Positions 44,665 to 54,182 of a stretch of DNA of 64,000 nucleotides are shown piece after piece. Made by a program: the position numbers and the translations under genes. The notes under the pieces are model-generated. The model was given only the letters and a program-made list of their open reading frames with translations. It made no database searches and was not told where the DNA came from. Origin of the DNA: an uncultured Lachnospiraceae bacterium. Its GTDB lineage: Bacteria; Bacillota; Clostridia; Lachnospirales; Lachnospiraceae. The DNA lies in the NCBI GenBank assembly GCA_900316665.1, contig ONDV01000003.1, positions 1-64,000 on the forward strand, in the 5' to 3' direction. Every line of letters starts with the position of its first letter. The first letter of the stretch is position 1.

Positions 44665-45789
44665 ATGAATAAAAGTATACTTTACGAAGAAACAGATATT
44701 AAAGATCAAAACATATTAAGATGTCTTAAAGACAATGATATTCTTCTCGACATCGAAACTACAGGACTATCCCGTTTCAAAAGCAAAATCTTTCTATTAG
44801 GCTTCGGACTTGTAAAAGAAAAGCCAGACGGTAATTTTTCCCTGTCAATAAAGCAGATATTCTCAGTAGACGGTGATGAAGAAGGTCTTCTTACAGATTT
44901 CATTTCATATCTTCCAAAAGAAGGAAGGATAATAACCTATAATGGTGACCGTTTTGATATACCTTTCATTGAAGAAAAATGCCGGAAATACAGCCTGCCA
45001 TCTGCTTTATCTGATCATGAATCTCTGGATCTGCTAAAATATTATTCAAAATTGAAGAATTTCCTGCGGCTTCCGTCAATGAGTGAAAAAACAGTTGAAT
45101 CTTTTCTGAAGATAAAAAGAGACGATAAATTGAGCGGAAAAGAAATTGCTGAGGGGATCAGAAAATATTATAAAGAGCCAGATAAAATAACAAGAGATTT
45201 AATTCTTCTCCATAATAAAGAGGATATTGAAGGGCTTGTTTCTGTTTTCAAACTGTCAGAATACCTTGACCTGGAAAAAGCCTTTATTAATATAGAAGAG
45301 TTAAAGATACTGTCCTCTTCTGACAAAGAGATGAATGTAAGCTTTTACGGCAAACTAAGAAGAACCCTGCCATCAGCAATAAGAATAATCGCCTATCCCT
45401 TTTATTTAATTTCGGAAGACAATAGCTTGAGGGGTACTTTAAGGCTCAGAAAAAAGAAACTGCGTTTTTATCATCCGGACATAGAAAACTATACATATCT
45501 TGTTAAAGAGAATATTGTCATTCCTAAGATTTTGGCTGATGATATTCCGAGAAGCCGGAAAAGAAAACCGAAAAAATCAGAATGTTTCACAGAGACTGAA
45601 GGCTTTAGTATGGAATTGCCGAATAAGGTAAAAGAGGATTTTATTCTAAATGCCAAGGAGTCCGGCATCCTTATTTTTAAAGATATCGAAGAAGAATATA
45701 ACGGAGAAAAAGATTATGTCAAAATAAATAAAAAAGATGATATCATAAAAAACCTTAATATCATCATTCCGCTTTTATTGAGAATGTAA
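44665..45789 (+). CDS. YprB-like ribonuclease H-fold exonuclease
   Basis: A 374-aa protein of the DEDD/RNase_H_2 superfamily seen in Bacillus YprB. The motifs are: LLDIETTG (Exo I, Asp/Glu about 28-30), NGDRFDIPF (Exo II, about 95-103) and HNKEDIEGL (Exo III, about 183-191). These probably bind two metals and degrade nucleic acid 3'-5', though the substrate is unknown. The C-terminal region (about 200-370) is unlike known domains and Lys/Glu-rich. ATG 44665 is favoured: the frame extends upstream to an ATG at 44617, but that start lies before the promoter and has no Shine-Dalgarno sequence. Nothing resembling one precedes 44665 either. Confidence 0.85.
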   Translation: MNKSILYEETDIKDQNILRCLKDNDILLDIETTGLSRFKSKIFLLGFGLVKEKPDGNFSLSIKQIFSVDGDEEGLLTDFISYLPKEGRIITYNGDRFDIPFIEEKCRKYSLPSALSDHESLDLLKYYSKLKNFLRLPSMSEKTVESFLKIKRDDKLSGKEIAEGIRKYYKEPDKITRDLILLHNKEDIEGLVSVFKLSEYLDLEKAFINIEELKILSSSDKEMNVSFYGKLRRTLPSAIRIIAYPFYLISEDNSLRGTLRLRKKKLRFYHPDIENYTYLVKENIVIPKILADDIPRSRKRKPKKSECFTETEGFSMELPNKVKEDFILNAKESGILIFKDIEEEYNGEKDYVKINKKDDIIKNLNIIIPLLLRM

Positions 45790-45833
45790 TATTTATTGAA
45801 TCAAAGACAAGAAATACCAAAACTTACACCATC

Positions 45834-45868
45834 AAAAAAATACCGGCATACGCCGGTATTTCTCATTT
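45834..45868. terminator. Bidirectional terminator between YprB-like gene and cheR
   Basis: AAATACCGGC-ATAC-GCCGGTATTT, a perfect 10-bp stem at 45838-45861. Seven T follow on the minus strand, and TCTCATTTTTT on the plus strand, serving both converging genes. Confidence 0.9.
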
Positions 45869-46636
45869 TTTGTCATAGAAAAAGGAATTCCTTCTTCCAA
45901 AGCCTATTTCTTTGTAATCAGCAACCTGTTCCGTACTTCCGATAAAAAGCACGCCGCCGGATTTCAGAGATCTATAGAATTTCCTATAGATGTTTTCTTT
46001 TGCTTCGTCTGTAAAATAGATAAGCACATTTCGGCATACGATCATATCAAGATCATCCGGAAATCTGTCGCTTAATAGATTTGATTCCCTGAAAGAAACA
46101 CAACGCCTGATCTCGTCAGATATCTGAAATGAAGGACCTATTTGCCTGAAATATCTTTTCTTCAAATCCTCAGGAACATTTTTTATGCTTTTTTCATTGT
46201 AAAGACCGGTCTTCGCCTGTTCCAAAATACGTTTATCGATATCGGTAGCAATTATCCTGATATCGCCTAGAGAAACATGTCGCGATAAAGCCATCACGAG
46301 AGAATATGGTTCATCTCCGGTCGAACAGGCAGCGCTCCAGATATTAAGTCTCTTCCCGAATTTTGAAATAAGCTCCGGTAAATACACTTTATCAAGAATT
46401 TCCCATTGATCCGGATTCCTGTAAAACTCCGATACATTTATAGTAAGGAAATTGATGAATTCACTGAAAACGCTGCTGTCTGTCCGAAGAAGACGAACAT
46501 ATTCGTCATACGAAGAGCATTTGTTTCTGCTGACAAGAGAATCGATCCTCCGGCGCATCTGTTTTTCTTTATAGCTGGAAAGATCTATGCCGGCAAGAGA
46601 TAAAGCACGTCTCTTGAATTCTTCGTAACCATCCAT
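45863..46636 (-). CDS. CheR-type protein-glutamate methyltransferase
   Basis: CheR methylates glutamates of chemoreceptors with SAM. The 257-aa protein has the all-alpha N-terminal domain (about 1-70; YEEFKRRALSLAGIDLSSYK) and the SAM domain (WSAACSTGDEPYSLVMAL; FDDLDMIVCRNVLIYF-like). No other chemotaxis gene is nearby, so this is an orphan copy. It follows S1 by 21 bases and probably rides on that operon. Confidence 0.9.
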   Translation of the reverse strand: MDGYEEFKRRALSLAGIDLSSYKEKQMRRRIDSLVSRNKCSSYDEYVRLLRTDSSVFSEFINFLTINVSEFYRNPDQWEILDKVYLPELISKFGKRLNIWSAACSTGDEPYSLVMALSRHVSLGDIRIIATDIDKRILEQAKTGLYNEKSIKNVPEDLKKRYFRQIGPSFQISDEIRRCVSFRESNLLSDRFPDDLDMIVCRNVLIYFTDEAKENIYRKFYRSLKSGGVLFIGSTEQVADYKEIGFGRRNSFFYDKK

Positions 46637-46657
46637 CTGAATAAACCAATAAACGAG

Positions 46658-47785
46658 TTATTCGTTATCTCCGTTCTTATAGGAATCAATATCTACATCA
46701 GCATAATTATCGTTTTCATCATTAGCCTTGTTCATAGCCTTGATAGAAAGAGAAATCTTATGCTCATTCTCTCTGAGTTCAACAACCATAGCTGTGATCT
46801 CCTGACCTGTAGTAAGAACGTCAGAAGGCTTATCTACATGATCCTTTGAAATCTGTGAAACATGGAGAAGAGCATCAATGCCGGGTTCAAGTTCGATGAA
46901 GGCGCCGAAATCTGTCATGCGGGCTACCTTGCCTGTGACAATAGTGCCGACTGCATATTTCTTATCAGCTCCGTTCCAGGGGTTCTCATCTTCGAACTTT
47001 CTGGAAAGAGCAATCTTCTTGCCATTGATATTCTTTATGAATACACGGACCTTGTCATCCACATGATAAAGCTTCTTAGGATTGTCAACATGACCCCATG
47101 ACATCTCTGAAATATGAAGCAGTCCGTCTACACCGCCGAGATCGATGAAAGCGCCGAAGTCAGTTACATTCTTAACTGTTCCTTCGATGACATCGCCAAC
47201 GTGGATCTTCTCGAAGAATTCTTTCTGAACTTCTTCCTTCTTTGCAACAAGGAGCTGCTTTCTGTCACCGATGATTCTTCTCTTTCTGGGATTGAATTCG
47301 GTAATTACAAACTGGATCTCCTTGCCGTCATACTGGTGCAGATCCTTTACAAAAGTATCAGCCACAAGGCTTGCCGGTACGAATACACGGGCATCGTCAA
47401 CCATAACGGAGAGACCGCCGTTAAGGACACGAACCACCTTGCCTGTGAGAACTTCCTGATTCTCGAAAGCTTCTCTTAATTTCTCGTTGCCCTTCTCCTG
47501 TGCAAGTCTCTTGTAAGAAAGGATAACCATGTTGTCAACATCTGATACCTTGACAACGATTGCTTCCATCTTGTCGCCGACCTTTGCTACTGTAGTAAGA
47601 TCGAGATTGTTATCATCAGAATATTCCTGACGGGTGATGACACCGTCTGACTTGAATCCGATATTCAGGTCGATCTCATCAGGCTTTACTGCGATGACTT
47701 CTCCTTCTACTACCTCCCCATTGTGAATTGTCTTGAATGATGCATTCAGCATCTCTTCAAAGCTCTGGTTGTCTTGTTCTGGCAT
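46658..47785 (-). CDS. rpsA: 30S ribosomal protein S1 (four S1 domains)
   Basis: Translation-initiation RNA-binding protein. The 375-aa protein has four S1 repeats at about 18-88, 105-165, 190-258 and 275-345, each with the G-DG-hxGh-S pattern (FGAFIDLGGVDGLLHISEMSWGHV is the clearest). It is shorter than the six-repeat E. coli S1, as is usual in Clostridia. ATG 47785 has GAGGAGG 10 bases upstream. The first 40 bases overlap ispH in another frame. Confidence 0.93.
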   Translation of the reverse strand: MPEQDNQSFEEMLNASFKTIHNGEVVEGEVIAVKPDEIDLNIGFKSDGVITRQEYSDDNNLDLTTVAKVGDKMEAIVVKVSDVDNMVILSYKRLAQEKGNEKLREAFENQEVLTGKVVRVLNGGLSVMVDDARVFVPASLVADTFVKDLHQYDGKEIQFVITEFNPRKRRIIGDRKQLLVAKKEEVQKEFFEKIHVGDVIEGTVKNVTDFGAFIDLGGVDGLLHISEMSWGHVDNPKKLYHVDDKVRVFIKNINGKKIALSRKFEDENPWNGADKKYAVGTIVTGKVARMTDFGAFIELEPGIDALLHVSQISKDHVDKPSDVLTTGQEITAMVVELRENEHKISLSIKAMNKANDENDNYADVDIDSYKNGDNE

Positions 47786-48621
47786 GTTTCTAGAACCTCC
47801 TCAATGATTTTTTGCGGGGTCGAAGCCCCTGCGGTTATGCCTACGCTGTCAATGGATTTCAGAACGGCCAGATCAAGATCTTCTGAGGACTGTATAAAGA
47901 AAGTATGGGGATTAATTTCTTTACAGATCCTGTAGAGCTTCTGTGAGTTCGAACTATGTTTCCCGCCTGTTACAATCATCACATCAACTTTTCCTGCAAT
48001 GTCGGCAGCTTCCTTCTGGCGCTCTTCCGTTGCACTGCATATCGTATTAACACAAGTAGTATCATATCCTTTTTCTCTTATGATTTCAACTAGTTTATCA
48101 AATTTAGCGTACTCAAAAGTAGTTTGCGAAACAATGAATATCTTTTTATTATGAGAAAGCGAGAAATTCATGGCATCATCCTCATTGGAAATGACAGAAA
48201 ATTCGTTTCCGTCGATCCAGCCCGTGATACCTCTGACCTCAGGATGATCAGGATTACCGGTTATAATAATGTAGTATCCCTTCTTTGAATATTCTCTTAC
48301 AAGATTATGAATCTTTAGAACAAAAGGACATGTAGCATCAACGATCTCAAATCCGCTCTTCTTGAGATAATTATATGTTTCTTCAGAAACGCCGTGAGAT
48401 CGTATCACTATTGTGCCCGGCTTCGAATTTTTTAAATCTTCAGGACTGTTAAGGGCGTATACGCCTCTTGATTCAAGATCATTTACCACGATTTCATTGT
48501 GAATAATAGGACCCCATGTATATACGGGATCTTTACTTTTCGATCTTTCATTTTCCACAGTTTCAAGAGCTCTTTTCACGCCGAAGCAGAATCCTGCGCT
48601 CTCAGCCAGCAATATCTTCAT
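47746..48621 (-). CDS. ispH: 4-hydroxy-3-methylbut-2-enyl diphosphate reductase
   Basis: Last step of the MEP isoprenoid pathway. The 291-aa protein has the three cluster cysteines (AGFCFGVKRAL, DATCPFV, NTICSATEERQ) and the conserved TGKH-like and THE-like segments. Its last 40 bases overlap the S1 gene in a different frame. In many Clostridia the two are fused into one protein; here they are separate. It overlaps cmk by 4 bases. Confidence 0.97.
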   Translation of the reverse strand: MKILLAESAGFCFGVKRALETVENERSKSKDPVYTWGPIIHNEIVVNDLESRGVYALNSPEDLKNSKPGTIVIRSHGVSEETYNYLKKSGFEIVDATCPFVLKIHNLVREYSKKGYYIIITGNPDHPEVRGITGWIDGNEFSVISNEDDAMNFSLSHNKKIFIVSQTTFEYAKFDKLVEIIREKGYDTTCVNTICSATEERQKEAADIAGKVDVMIVTGGKHSSNSQKLYRICKEINPHTFFIQSSEDLDLAVLKSIDSVGITAGASTPQKIIEEVLETCQNKTTRALKRC

Positions 48622-49289
48622 TTTTTGATCATCCCATTTACATAATTTACGATCTTATCTACCACCTGATCAATTGTCATATCAGAAGAATCAATAAGTA
48701 TCGCATCACTTGCCATGCGAAGAGGTGATACAGCCCTTGTCAGATCCGCTTCATCTCTCTTCTTCACGTCATTGATTACAGATTCAAGATCAACCTTGAT
48801 TCCCTTTTCAGTAAGTTCCTTATAACGTCTATTTCCACGCACATCAGCTGATGCGGTAAGATAAATCTTGATGTCTGCGTTTGGAAGAATGGTGGTTCCT
48901 ATATCTCTGCCATCCATTATCACATTCTCCTTTGCAGCAATGTCTCTCTGCATGGATAAAAGGCTTTCTCTTACCTTTTTATAGGCACTGACAGCTGATG
49001 CAGCGGCACTGACTTCGGGAGTCCTGATCTTACCGGTTACATCGATCTTATTCAAAAAAATTCTCTGCTCTCCATCAGCATAGCTGATATCAAGAGAAAC
49101 CGATGATACATTAGAACTCACAAGATTCTCATCAGATACATCTATGCCATGCTCTATCATATAAAGAGCAATGCTTCTGTACATGGCGCCGGTATCTACA
49201 TATACATAGCCGAGCTTTGCTGCGCAGGCCTTTGCTATTGTACTTTTTCCTGCACCTGCAGGACCGTCTATCGCTATATTTACACTCAT
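48618..49289 (-). CDS. cmk: Cytidylate kinase
   Basis: Phosphorylates CMP and dCMP. The 223-aa protein shows the P-loop DGPAGAGKST (about 8-17), YVDTGAMYR and IMDGRDIGT. The cmk-ispH-rpsA order is typical of Clostridia. Confidence 0.97.
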   Translation of the reverse strand: MSVNIAIDGPAGAGKSTIAKACAAKLGYVYVDTGAMYRSIALYMIEHGIDVSDENLVSSNVSSVSLDISYADGEQRIFLNKIDVTGKIRTPEVSAAASAVSAYKKVRESLLSMQRDIAAKENVIMDGRDIGTTILPNADIKIYLTASADVRGNRRYKELTEKGIKVDLESVINDVKKRDEADLTRAVSPLRMASDAILIDSSDMTIDQVVDKIVNYVNGMIKK

Positions 49290-49301
49290 CTCTTGTCCTC
49301 T

Positions 49302-50552
49302 TTAATCTTCCTCACCGGAGGCAGCGCATCCTGCCAGATATCCGGTTGAAATAGCTGCCTGAATATTATATCCGCCGGTAGTTCCGTCATAGTCTATTAC
49401 TTCTCCGGCAAAATAGAGACCTTTTACTTTCCTTGACTCCATTGTGTGAGGATCTATCTCCTTAGTATCTATTCCTCCCTGAGTAATTATAGCCTCATTA
49501 AAAGACTTTGTAGCTACGGCAGTGATCGGATAATGCTTTAAAAAGCTGATAATCTTCTTTCTGTCATCAACGGTCAGATCCGAATTTCCCTTTTCAGGAT
49601 CAAGCCCTGCTTTTTCAATGAAGGGATCCACAAACCTTTCCGGAAGAAGTGTGCGCATAAGACTCCTCAGATGTCTCTTGGGAGCAGTCTTTACTTCCCT
49701 TATTATTCTTCTGTCAAGTTCGTCATTTCTCAAAGCTATTTTAAGATCTATCCATCCCTGGATCGGACCGTTTTTAAGAGAACGTCCGATTGCAGAAGAA
49801 GCGGAAAGTGCGATGGGACCTGAAATTCCGTCATGTGTAAAGATCATCTCGCCCTTCATGCTGAAGAAATCCTTTTTGCCATAAGTGAAATTAAGCTCAA
49901 CATTTTTAAGAGACAGACCTTCAAGTCCGGGAACTTCATTATCTGATAAGACTATTGGAACAAGACCCGGGGAAGGCGGGATAACATTGATGCCAAGATC
50001 TTCCGCGAATTTATATCCGTCACCTGTAGATCCGGTGGAAGGATAAGACATTCCTCCGGTTGCTACTATTACTTTGTCATACAAAACGCTATGGCCGTTG
50101 AAAAGCTCTACGCCTTTTACTTTTACATCATCCCCGTCTTTTTCAGTAATGATTCTCTTTACTCTCTTATTACATCTATAATCAGGATCTACATTGCTGA
50201 GTGCAATTTGAAGAGCTTTGGTGACATCAGAAGCTTTATCAGATGCCGGAAATACCCGGCCTCCTCTCTCAACCTTTGTCTTTGTCCCATAGTCTTCCAG
50301 AAAATAGATAAGGTCAGTATTATTGAACTTACTTATAGCGCTGTAAAGAAATCTGGAATTATTAATGTAATGCGGCATGAATTCCTCCATAGGAGCAATA
50401 TTTGTCACATTGCATCTGCCTTTACCGGTGATATAAAGTTTCTTTCCGATTTTTTCATTTCTTTCATAAATGGTAACCCGGTCTCCATTTATACCTGCCC
50501 AATATGCAGCCATCAATCCGGCGGGACCAGAACCAATTACCGCAATATTCAT
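49302..50552 (-). CDS. HI0933/YhiN family FAD-dependent oxidoreductase
   Basis: A 416-aa flavoprotein of unknown substrate. It has the N-terminal dinucleotide motif GSGPAGLMAAYWAG (about 7-20), GRCNVTN, the GMSYPSTGSTGDGY block (about 166-179) and a C-terminal FAD motif (YFAGEVIDYDGTTGGYNIQ). The family is conserved next to cmk and ispH in Clostridia. It overlaps the RpiR-type regulator by 4 bases. Confidence 0.88.
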   Translation of the reverse strand: MNIAVIGSGPAGLMAAYWAGINGDRVTIYERNEKIGKKLYITGKGRCNVTNIAPMEEFMPHYINNSRFLYSAISKFNNTDLIYFLEDYGTKTKVERGGRVFPASDKASDVTKALQIALSNVDPDYRCNKRVKRIITEKDGDDVKVKGVELFNGHSVLYDKVIVATGGMSYPSTGSTGDGYKFAEDLGINVIPPSPGLVPIVLSDNEVPGLEGLSLKNVELNFTYGKKDFFSMKGEMIFTHDGISGPIALSASSAIGRSLKNGPIQGWIDLKIALRNDELDRRIIREVKTAPKRHLRSLMRTLLPERFVDPFIEKAGLDPEKGNSDLTVDDRKKIISFLKHYPITAVATKSFNEAIITQGGIDTKEIDPHTMESRKVKGLYFAGEVIDYDGTTGGYNIQAAISTGYLAGCAASGEED

Positions 50553-51469
50553 TCTTCTTTACCTCCTATTGGCAAAATGACTTTATCGCTGACAGGTTCT
50601 ATATCATCTTTCTCGAAAACATTATATTCATCCCAGATATTCTCAAGGAGCTTCATCGATTCCGCCACATCATCCTTCTTATTCATGCAAAGAGCCAGAA
50701 TAAGTGCATTGATAAGCGACAGGGGAGCGACAAGGGAATCGACTATTGAAGCCATGCCGCTGTTAGCGATCAAGTTACATGATGAATAAAGATTTACGGG
50801 AGAATATATAGAATCAGTAAGAGTAATGATTCCTGCTCTCCTTCTGTTTGCAAACTCAAGAGCCTTTACGGTCATCATAGAATATCTTGGAAAACTTATA
50901 CCGATTATCACATCATTTTCATCGATCCTGAGCATCTGTTCAAAGACTTCACTTGTATTATTGGTATGCACCAGAACAACGTCGCTGAAGATAAGATTCA
51001 GATAGAAATATAGAAACTGAGCCAGCGGCGCACAGGAATGAATGCCGATTACATAAATCTTTCTGGCATTCAATATCATATCAACAGCATGCTCAAATAT
51101 CTTATCGTCAACATTTTCTCTGGTCTTCTTTATTAATTCCTCATCAGACTTTAATACTGTTTCGAGAACCCCTGACTGATTGATCCTCTCACTGGTCACT
51201 TCCATTCTCTGAATTGAATTAAGCTTGTTCCTGACCATCTCTTCAAGAGCCTTCTGAAATTCCGGATAACCTTTGTATCCCAGAACCATGGAAAACCTGA
51301 CGACAGTAGATTCTGATACTCCGACTATGCTGCCAAGCTTCGAGGCTGTAAGAAATACAGCCTTGTCATAATTATCGCTTATATAGTTTGCAAGCATCTT
51401 CTGCCCTTTTGAAAGCTTTGAATATGAACGGTTAATCCTGTTCATCAGATCATTTGTATTAGCTGTCAT
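50549..51469 (-). CDS. MurR/RpiR family transcriptional regulator
   Basis: The 306-aa protein has an N-terminal helix-turn-helix (about 15-80; GVSESTVVRFSMVLGYKGYPEF) and a SIS sugar-phosphate binding domain (about 120-260; IGIHSCAPLAQF, ISFPRYS). Such regulators respond to phosphosugars. The effector is unknown and no sugar gene is adjacent. It is first in a unit running to cheR and is preceded by a promoter at 51493-51521 and GAGAGAGG. Confidence 0.9.
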   Translation of the reverse strand: MTANTNDLMNRINRSYSKLSKGQKMLANYISDNYDKAVFLTASKLGSIVGVSESTVVRFSMVLGYKGYPEFQKALEEMVRNKLNSIQRMEVTSERINQSGVLETVLKSDEELIKKTRENVDDKIFEHAVDMILNARKIYVIGIHSCAPLAQFLYFYLNLIFSDVVLVHTNNTSEVFEQMLRIDENDVIIGISFPRYSMMTVKALEFANRRRAGIITLTDSIYSPVNLYSSCNLIANSGMASIVDSLVAPLSLINALILALCMNKKDDVAESMKLLENIWDEYNVFEKDDIEPVSDKVILPIGGKEE

Positions 51470-51492
51470 ATATTTAAACCTCTCTCGTAAGT

Positions 51493-51521
51493 ATTATAAA
51501 ACAGAGAGCAGAAAAAACCAA
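51493..51521 (-). promoter_or_regulatory. Predicted promoter of the rpiR-cmk-ispH-rpsA unit
   Basis: TTGGTT (51516-51521), 17 bases, TATAAT (51493-51498) on the minus strand. Confidence 0.5.
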
Positions 51522-51528
51522 ACAAAAA

Positions 51529-51563
51529 ACAAACAAAAAAGTACCGGTCTATCTGACCGGTAC
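51529..51563 (-). terminator. Terminator of the decarboxylase operon
   Basis: GTACCGGTC-AGATA-GACCGGTAC, a 9-bp perfect stem at 51541-51563, followed by six T on the minus strand. Confidence 0.9.
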
Positions 51564-51579
51564 AAAAATCCTTTAAATA

Positions 51580-52998
51580 TCAGACGGGATAAGCCTTGTT
51601 CTTTGAATCAGCTTTTTTCGGATCAACACCTGTCTCCTGAGCTTCGCGGTATTTAAAGAATTCAGTCGCGACCTGAGGAAAGAGCGCATATGTAAGTACA
51701 TCTTCATCCTGTCTCTTATAAGGCTTGACCTTTTCTTCCATTTCAGCAAGCTGGGGCTTTACAAGATCAGCATATCTGCATGTAACGGCATCCTTTGCCT
51801 TATCTCCAAGCGCCTTCTCGACAACTTCTGGATTAAAAGGCTTCTCTGTCTTTCCATACTTTCCAAGAAGAAGATCCTTGGTCTGGTCTGTTACTACCTT
51901 ATATCTCTCGCCCATCAGCACATTGAACACAGCCTGCGTACCGACGATCTGAGAAGACGGGGTAACCAGAGGCGGCTCGCCGAGATCTTTTCTGACTCTG
52001 GGGACTTCCTCAAGCACTTCGTTAAGCTTGTCTTCCTTACCTTGCTCTTTTAACTGCTTGATAAGATTAGAAAGCATACCGCCGGGAACCTGATAGAGAA
52101 GAGTCTTGATATTTACACCGAGAACCTTTGTGGAAATAAGACCATTATCAATATACTTCTGACGAATAGGAGCAAAATAATCAGCTATTTCAGAAAGAAG
52201 ATTCTGATCAAGTCCGGTATCATATTCTGTACCCTTGAATGCCTCAACCATAACTTCAGTAGCCGGCTGGGAAGTACCCATGGCAAAAGGTGAAATTGCC
52301 GTGTCGATTATATCGCATCCTGCTTCTACTGCCTTCATGGCTGTCATTGAAGCCACACCTGAAGTGTAGTGATTATGAAGCTCGATAGGAATCTTTACAT
52401 TCTCTTTAAGGGCTGTAAAAAGTTCAGTAGCCTGAGTAGGAACCAGAAGACCTGACATATCCTTTATGCAAAGAGAGTCAGCGCCAAGGGACTCTGCCTC
52501 TTTTGCTTTTCTGACCCAGTATTCAGTGGTGTAGGCATCACCAAGTGTGAAGGAAAGCGCTATCTGGGCATGACCCTGCTCCTTCTTGGCAGCCTTGACT
52601 GCTGTCTCAAGATTTCTCATATCATTCAAGCAGTCAAATATTCTTATAATATCGATTCCATTTGCTATAGACTTCTGCACAAAATACTCAACGACATCAT
52701 CAGCATAAGGCTTGTAACCGAGTATATTCTGTCCTCTGAAAAGCATCTGCAGACGGGTGTTTTTGAAACCCGCCCTGAGCTTTCTAAGGCGCTCCCAGGG
52801 ATCCTCATGGAGGAAACGGAGGCAGGCATCAAATGTAGCGCCGCCCCAACACTCTACTGCATTGTATCCGACCTTGTCCATAACAGGAATGATCGGAAGC
52901 ATTTCTTCTGTCGTCATTCGTGTTGCCATCAAAGACTGATGGGCATCACGAAGAACAGTTTCTGTTATTTTAAGTGGTTTTTTAACTGTATCAGCCAT
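51580..52998 (-). CDS. oadA: Oxaloacetate decarboxylase alpha-type carboxyltransferase (OadA/PycB-like)
   Basis: Transfers the carboxyl group of oxaloacetate (or pyruvate, in reverse) to biotin. The 472-aa protein has the HMGL-like barrel with metal ligands (ETVLRDAHQS; IELHNHYTSG) and the PYC_OADA conserved C-terminal domain (about 310-450). It lacks the biotinyl domain, supplied separately at 54183-54536. The catalytic Lys and FRGQNILGYKPYADDVV block are conserved. It is last in an operon with oadB and oadG, which fits Na+-pumping decarboxylase. Confidence 0.92.
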   Translation of the reverse strand: MADTVKKPLKITETVLRDAHQSLMATRMTTEEMLPIIPVMDKVGYNAVECWGGATFDACLRFLHEDPWERLRKLRAGFKNTRLQMLFRGQNILGYKPYADDVVEYFVQKSIANGIDIIRIFDCLNDMRNLETAVKAAKKEQGHAQIALSFTLGDAYTTEYWVRKAKEAESLGADSLCIKDMSGLLVPTQATELFTALKENVKIPIELHNHYTSGVASMTAMKAVEAGCDIIDTAISPFAMGTSQPATEVMVEAFKGTEYDTGLDQNLLSEIADYFAPIRQKYIDNGLISTKVLGVNIKTLLYQVPGGMLSNLIKQLKEQGKEDKLNEVLEEVPRVRKDLGEPPLVTPSSQIVGTQAVFNVLMGERYKVVTDQTKDLLLGKYGKTEKPFNPEVVEKALGDKAKDAVTCRYADLVKPQLAEMEEKVKPYKRQDEDVLTYALFPQVATEFFKYREAQETGVDPKKADSKNKAYPV

Positions 52999-53013
52999 CT
53001 TGCACTCCTTCTA

Positions 53014-54162
53014 TCACACACCGAATATAGCCATAAAGACTCCGGCAGCTACAGCCGTACCGATAACTCCGGCGACATTCGGTCCCATTGCCTGCATAAG
53101 TATGAAGTTTGTCGGATCTTCTTCCGCCGCGACTCTCTGAGACACACGGGCACTCATGGGAACAGCGGATACACCGGCCGAACCGATCAGAGGATTGATT
53201 CTGCCGTGAGTAAGATGGCAGAGAAGTTTACCAAACAGAACTCCGGCTGCGGTAGCGACCATGAATGCAATCAGTCCCAGAAGGACAATCTTCAGGGTAG
53301 ACACATTGAGGAAGGCCTCAGCGCTTGTGGATGCGCCTACTGAGGTGCCCAGAAGGATAACAACTATATACATCATGGCATTCGATGCAGTCTCAGTCAG
53401 CTGATGTACTACTCCGCTTTCCTTAAAGAGGTTGCCAAGCATAAGCATTCCGACAAGCGGAGCCGTTGTAGGAAGAATAAGACAAACAACGATCGTAACA
53501 ACTATAGGGAAAAGAATCTTCTCAAGCTTCGATACAGGACGCAGCTGAGGCATATGAATCATACGTTCCTTCTTGGTCGTAAATGCCTTCATTATAGGGG
53601 GCTGAATGATAGGAACGAGAGACATATATGAATATGCAGCGACGGCAATAGGCCCCAGCAAATCATTCTGTCCGAGTTTTCCCGCAAGGAAAATAGATGT
53701 AGGCCCGTCAGCTCCTCCTATAATTGAAATGGCAGCAGCAGCCTGATCATTGAATCCCAGAAGAATAGCTATAAGATAAGCTGAAAAAATACCGAACTGG
53801 GCTGATGCTCCAAGAAGAAAGCTGATAGGATTTGCAATCAGAGGACTGAAATCCGTCATTGCACCGACGCCCATAAAGATAAGCGAAGGCAGAATCGACC
53901 ATTCATCCAGTTGGAAAAAGTAATATAATAATCCGCCTACTCCATTACTGGTCTCTTCCGGTGACGCGATAATACCGGGGTAAATATTTACAAGAAGCAT
54001 TCCGAAAGCAATAGGTACGAGAAGCAAAGGCTCGTATCCCTTTGCGATAGCAAGATAAAGAAATATACCCGCTATCAGTATCATTACGAAATTGCCCCAG
54101 GTAAGATTGAAAAAGGCCGTTTGATGGAGAAGGTTCGCGAGTGTTGAACCTATGTAACTCAT
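53014..54162 (-). CDS. oadB: Na+-translocating decarboxylase beta subunit
   Basis: Integral membrane subunit that decarboxylates carboxybiotin and pumps Na+. The 382-aa protein has many hydrophobic segments and the key SIIGGADGPTSIF motif (about 152-164), where the Asp binds Na+/H+, plus PLIGSAGVSAVPMSARV near the end. Confidence 0.96.
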   Translation of the reverse strand: MSYIGSTLANLLHQTAFFNLTWGNFVMILIAGIFLYLAIAKGYEPLLLVPIAFGMLLVNIYPGIIASPEETSNGVGGLLYYFFQLDEWSILPSLIFMGVGAMTDFSPLIANPISFLLGASAQFGIFSAYLIAILLGFNDQAAAAISIIGGADGPTSIFLAGKLGQNDLLGPIAVAAYSYMSLVPIIQPPIMKAFTTKKERMIHMPQLRPVSKLEKILFPIVVTIVVCLILPTTAPLVGMLMLGNLFKESGVVHQLTETASNAMMYIVVILLGTSVGASTSAEAFLNVSTLKIVLLGLIAFMVATAAGVLFGKLLCHLTHGRINPLIGSAGVSAVPMSARVSQRVAAEEDPTNFILMQAMGPNVAGVIGTAVAAGVFMAIFGV

Positions 54163-54182
54163 TATTTACCTCCGAATCATTT

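Noticed and set aside
47746-47785. Frameshift that broke an ispH-rpsA fusion
   Set aside because: A strong Shine-Dalgarno and ATG for S1 and a complete IspH end argue for two normal genes.
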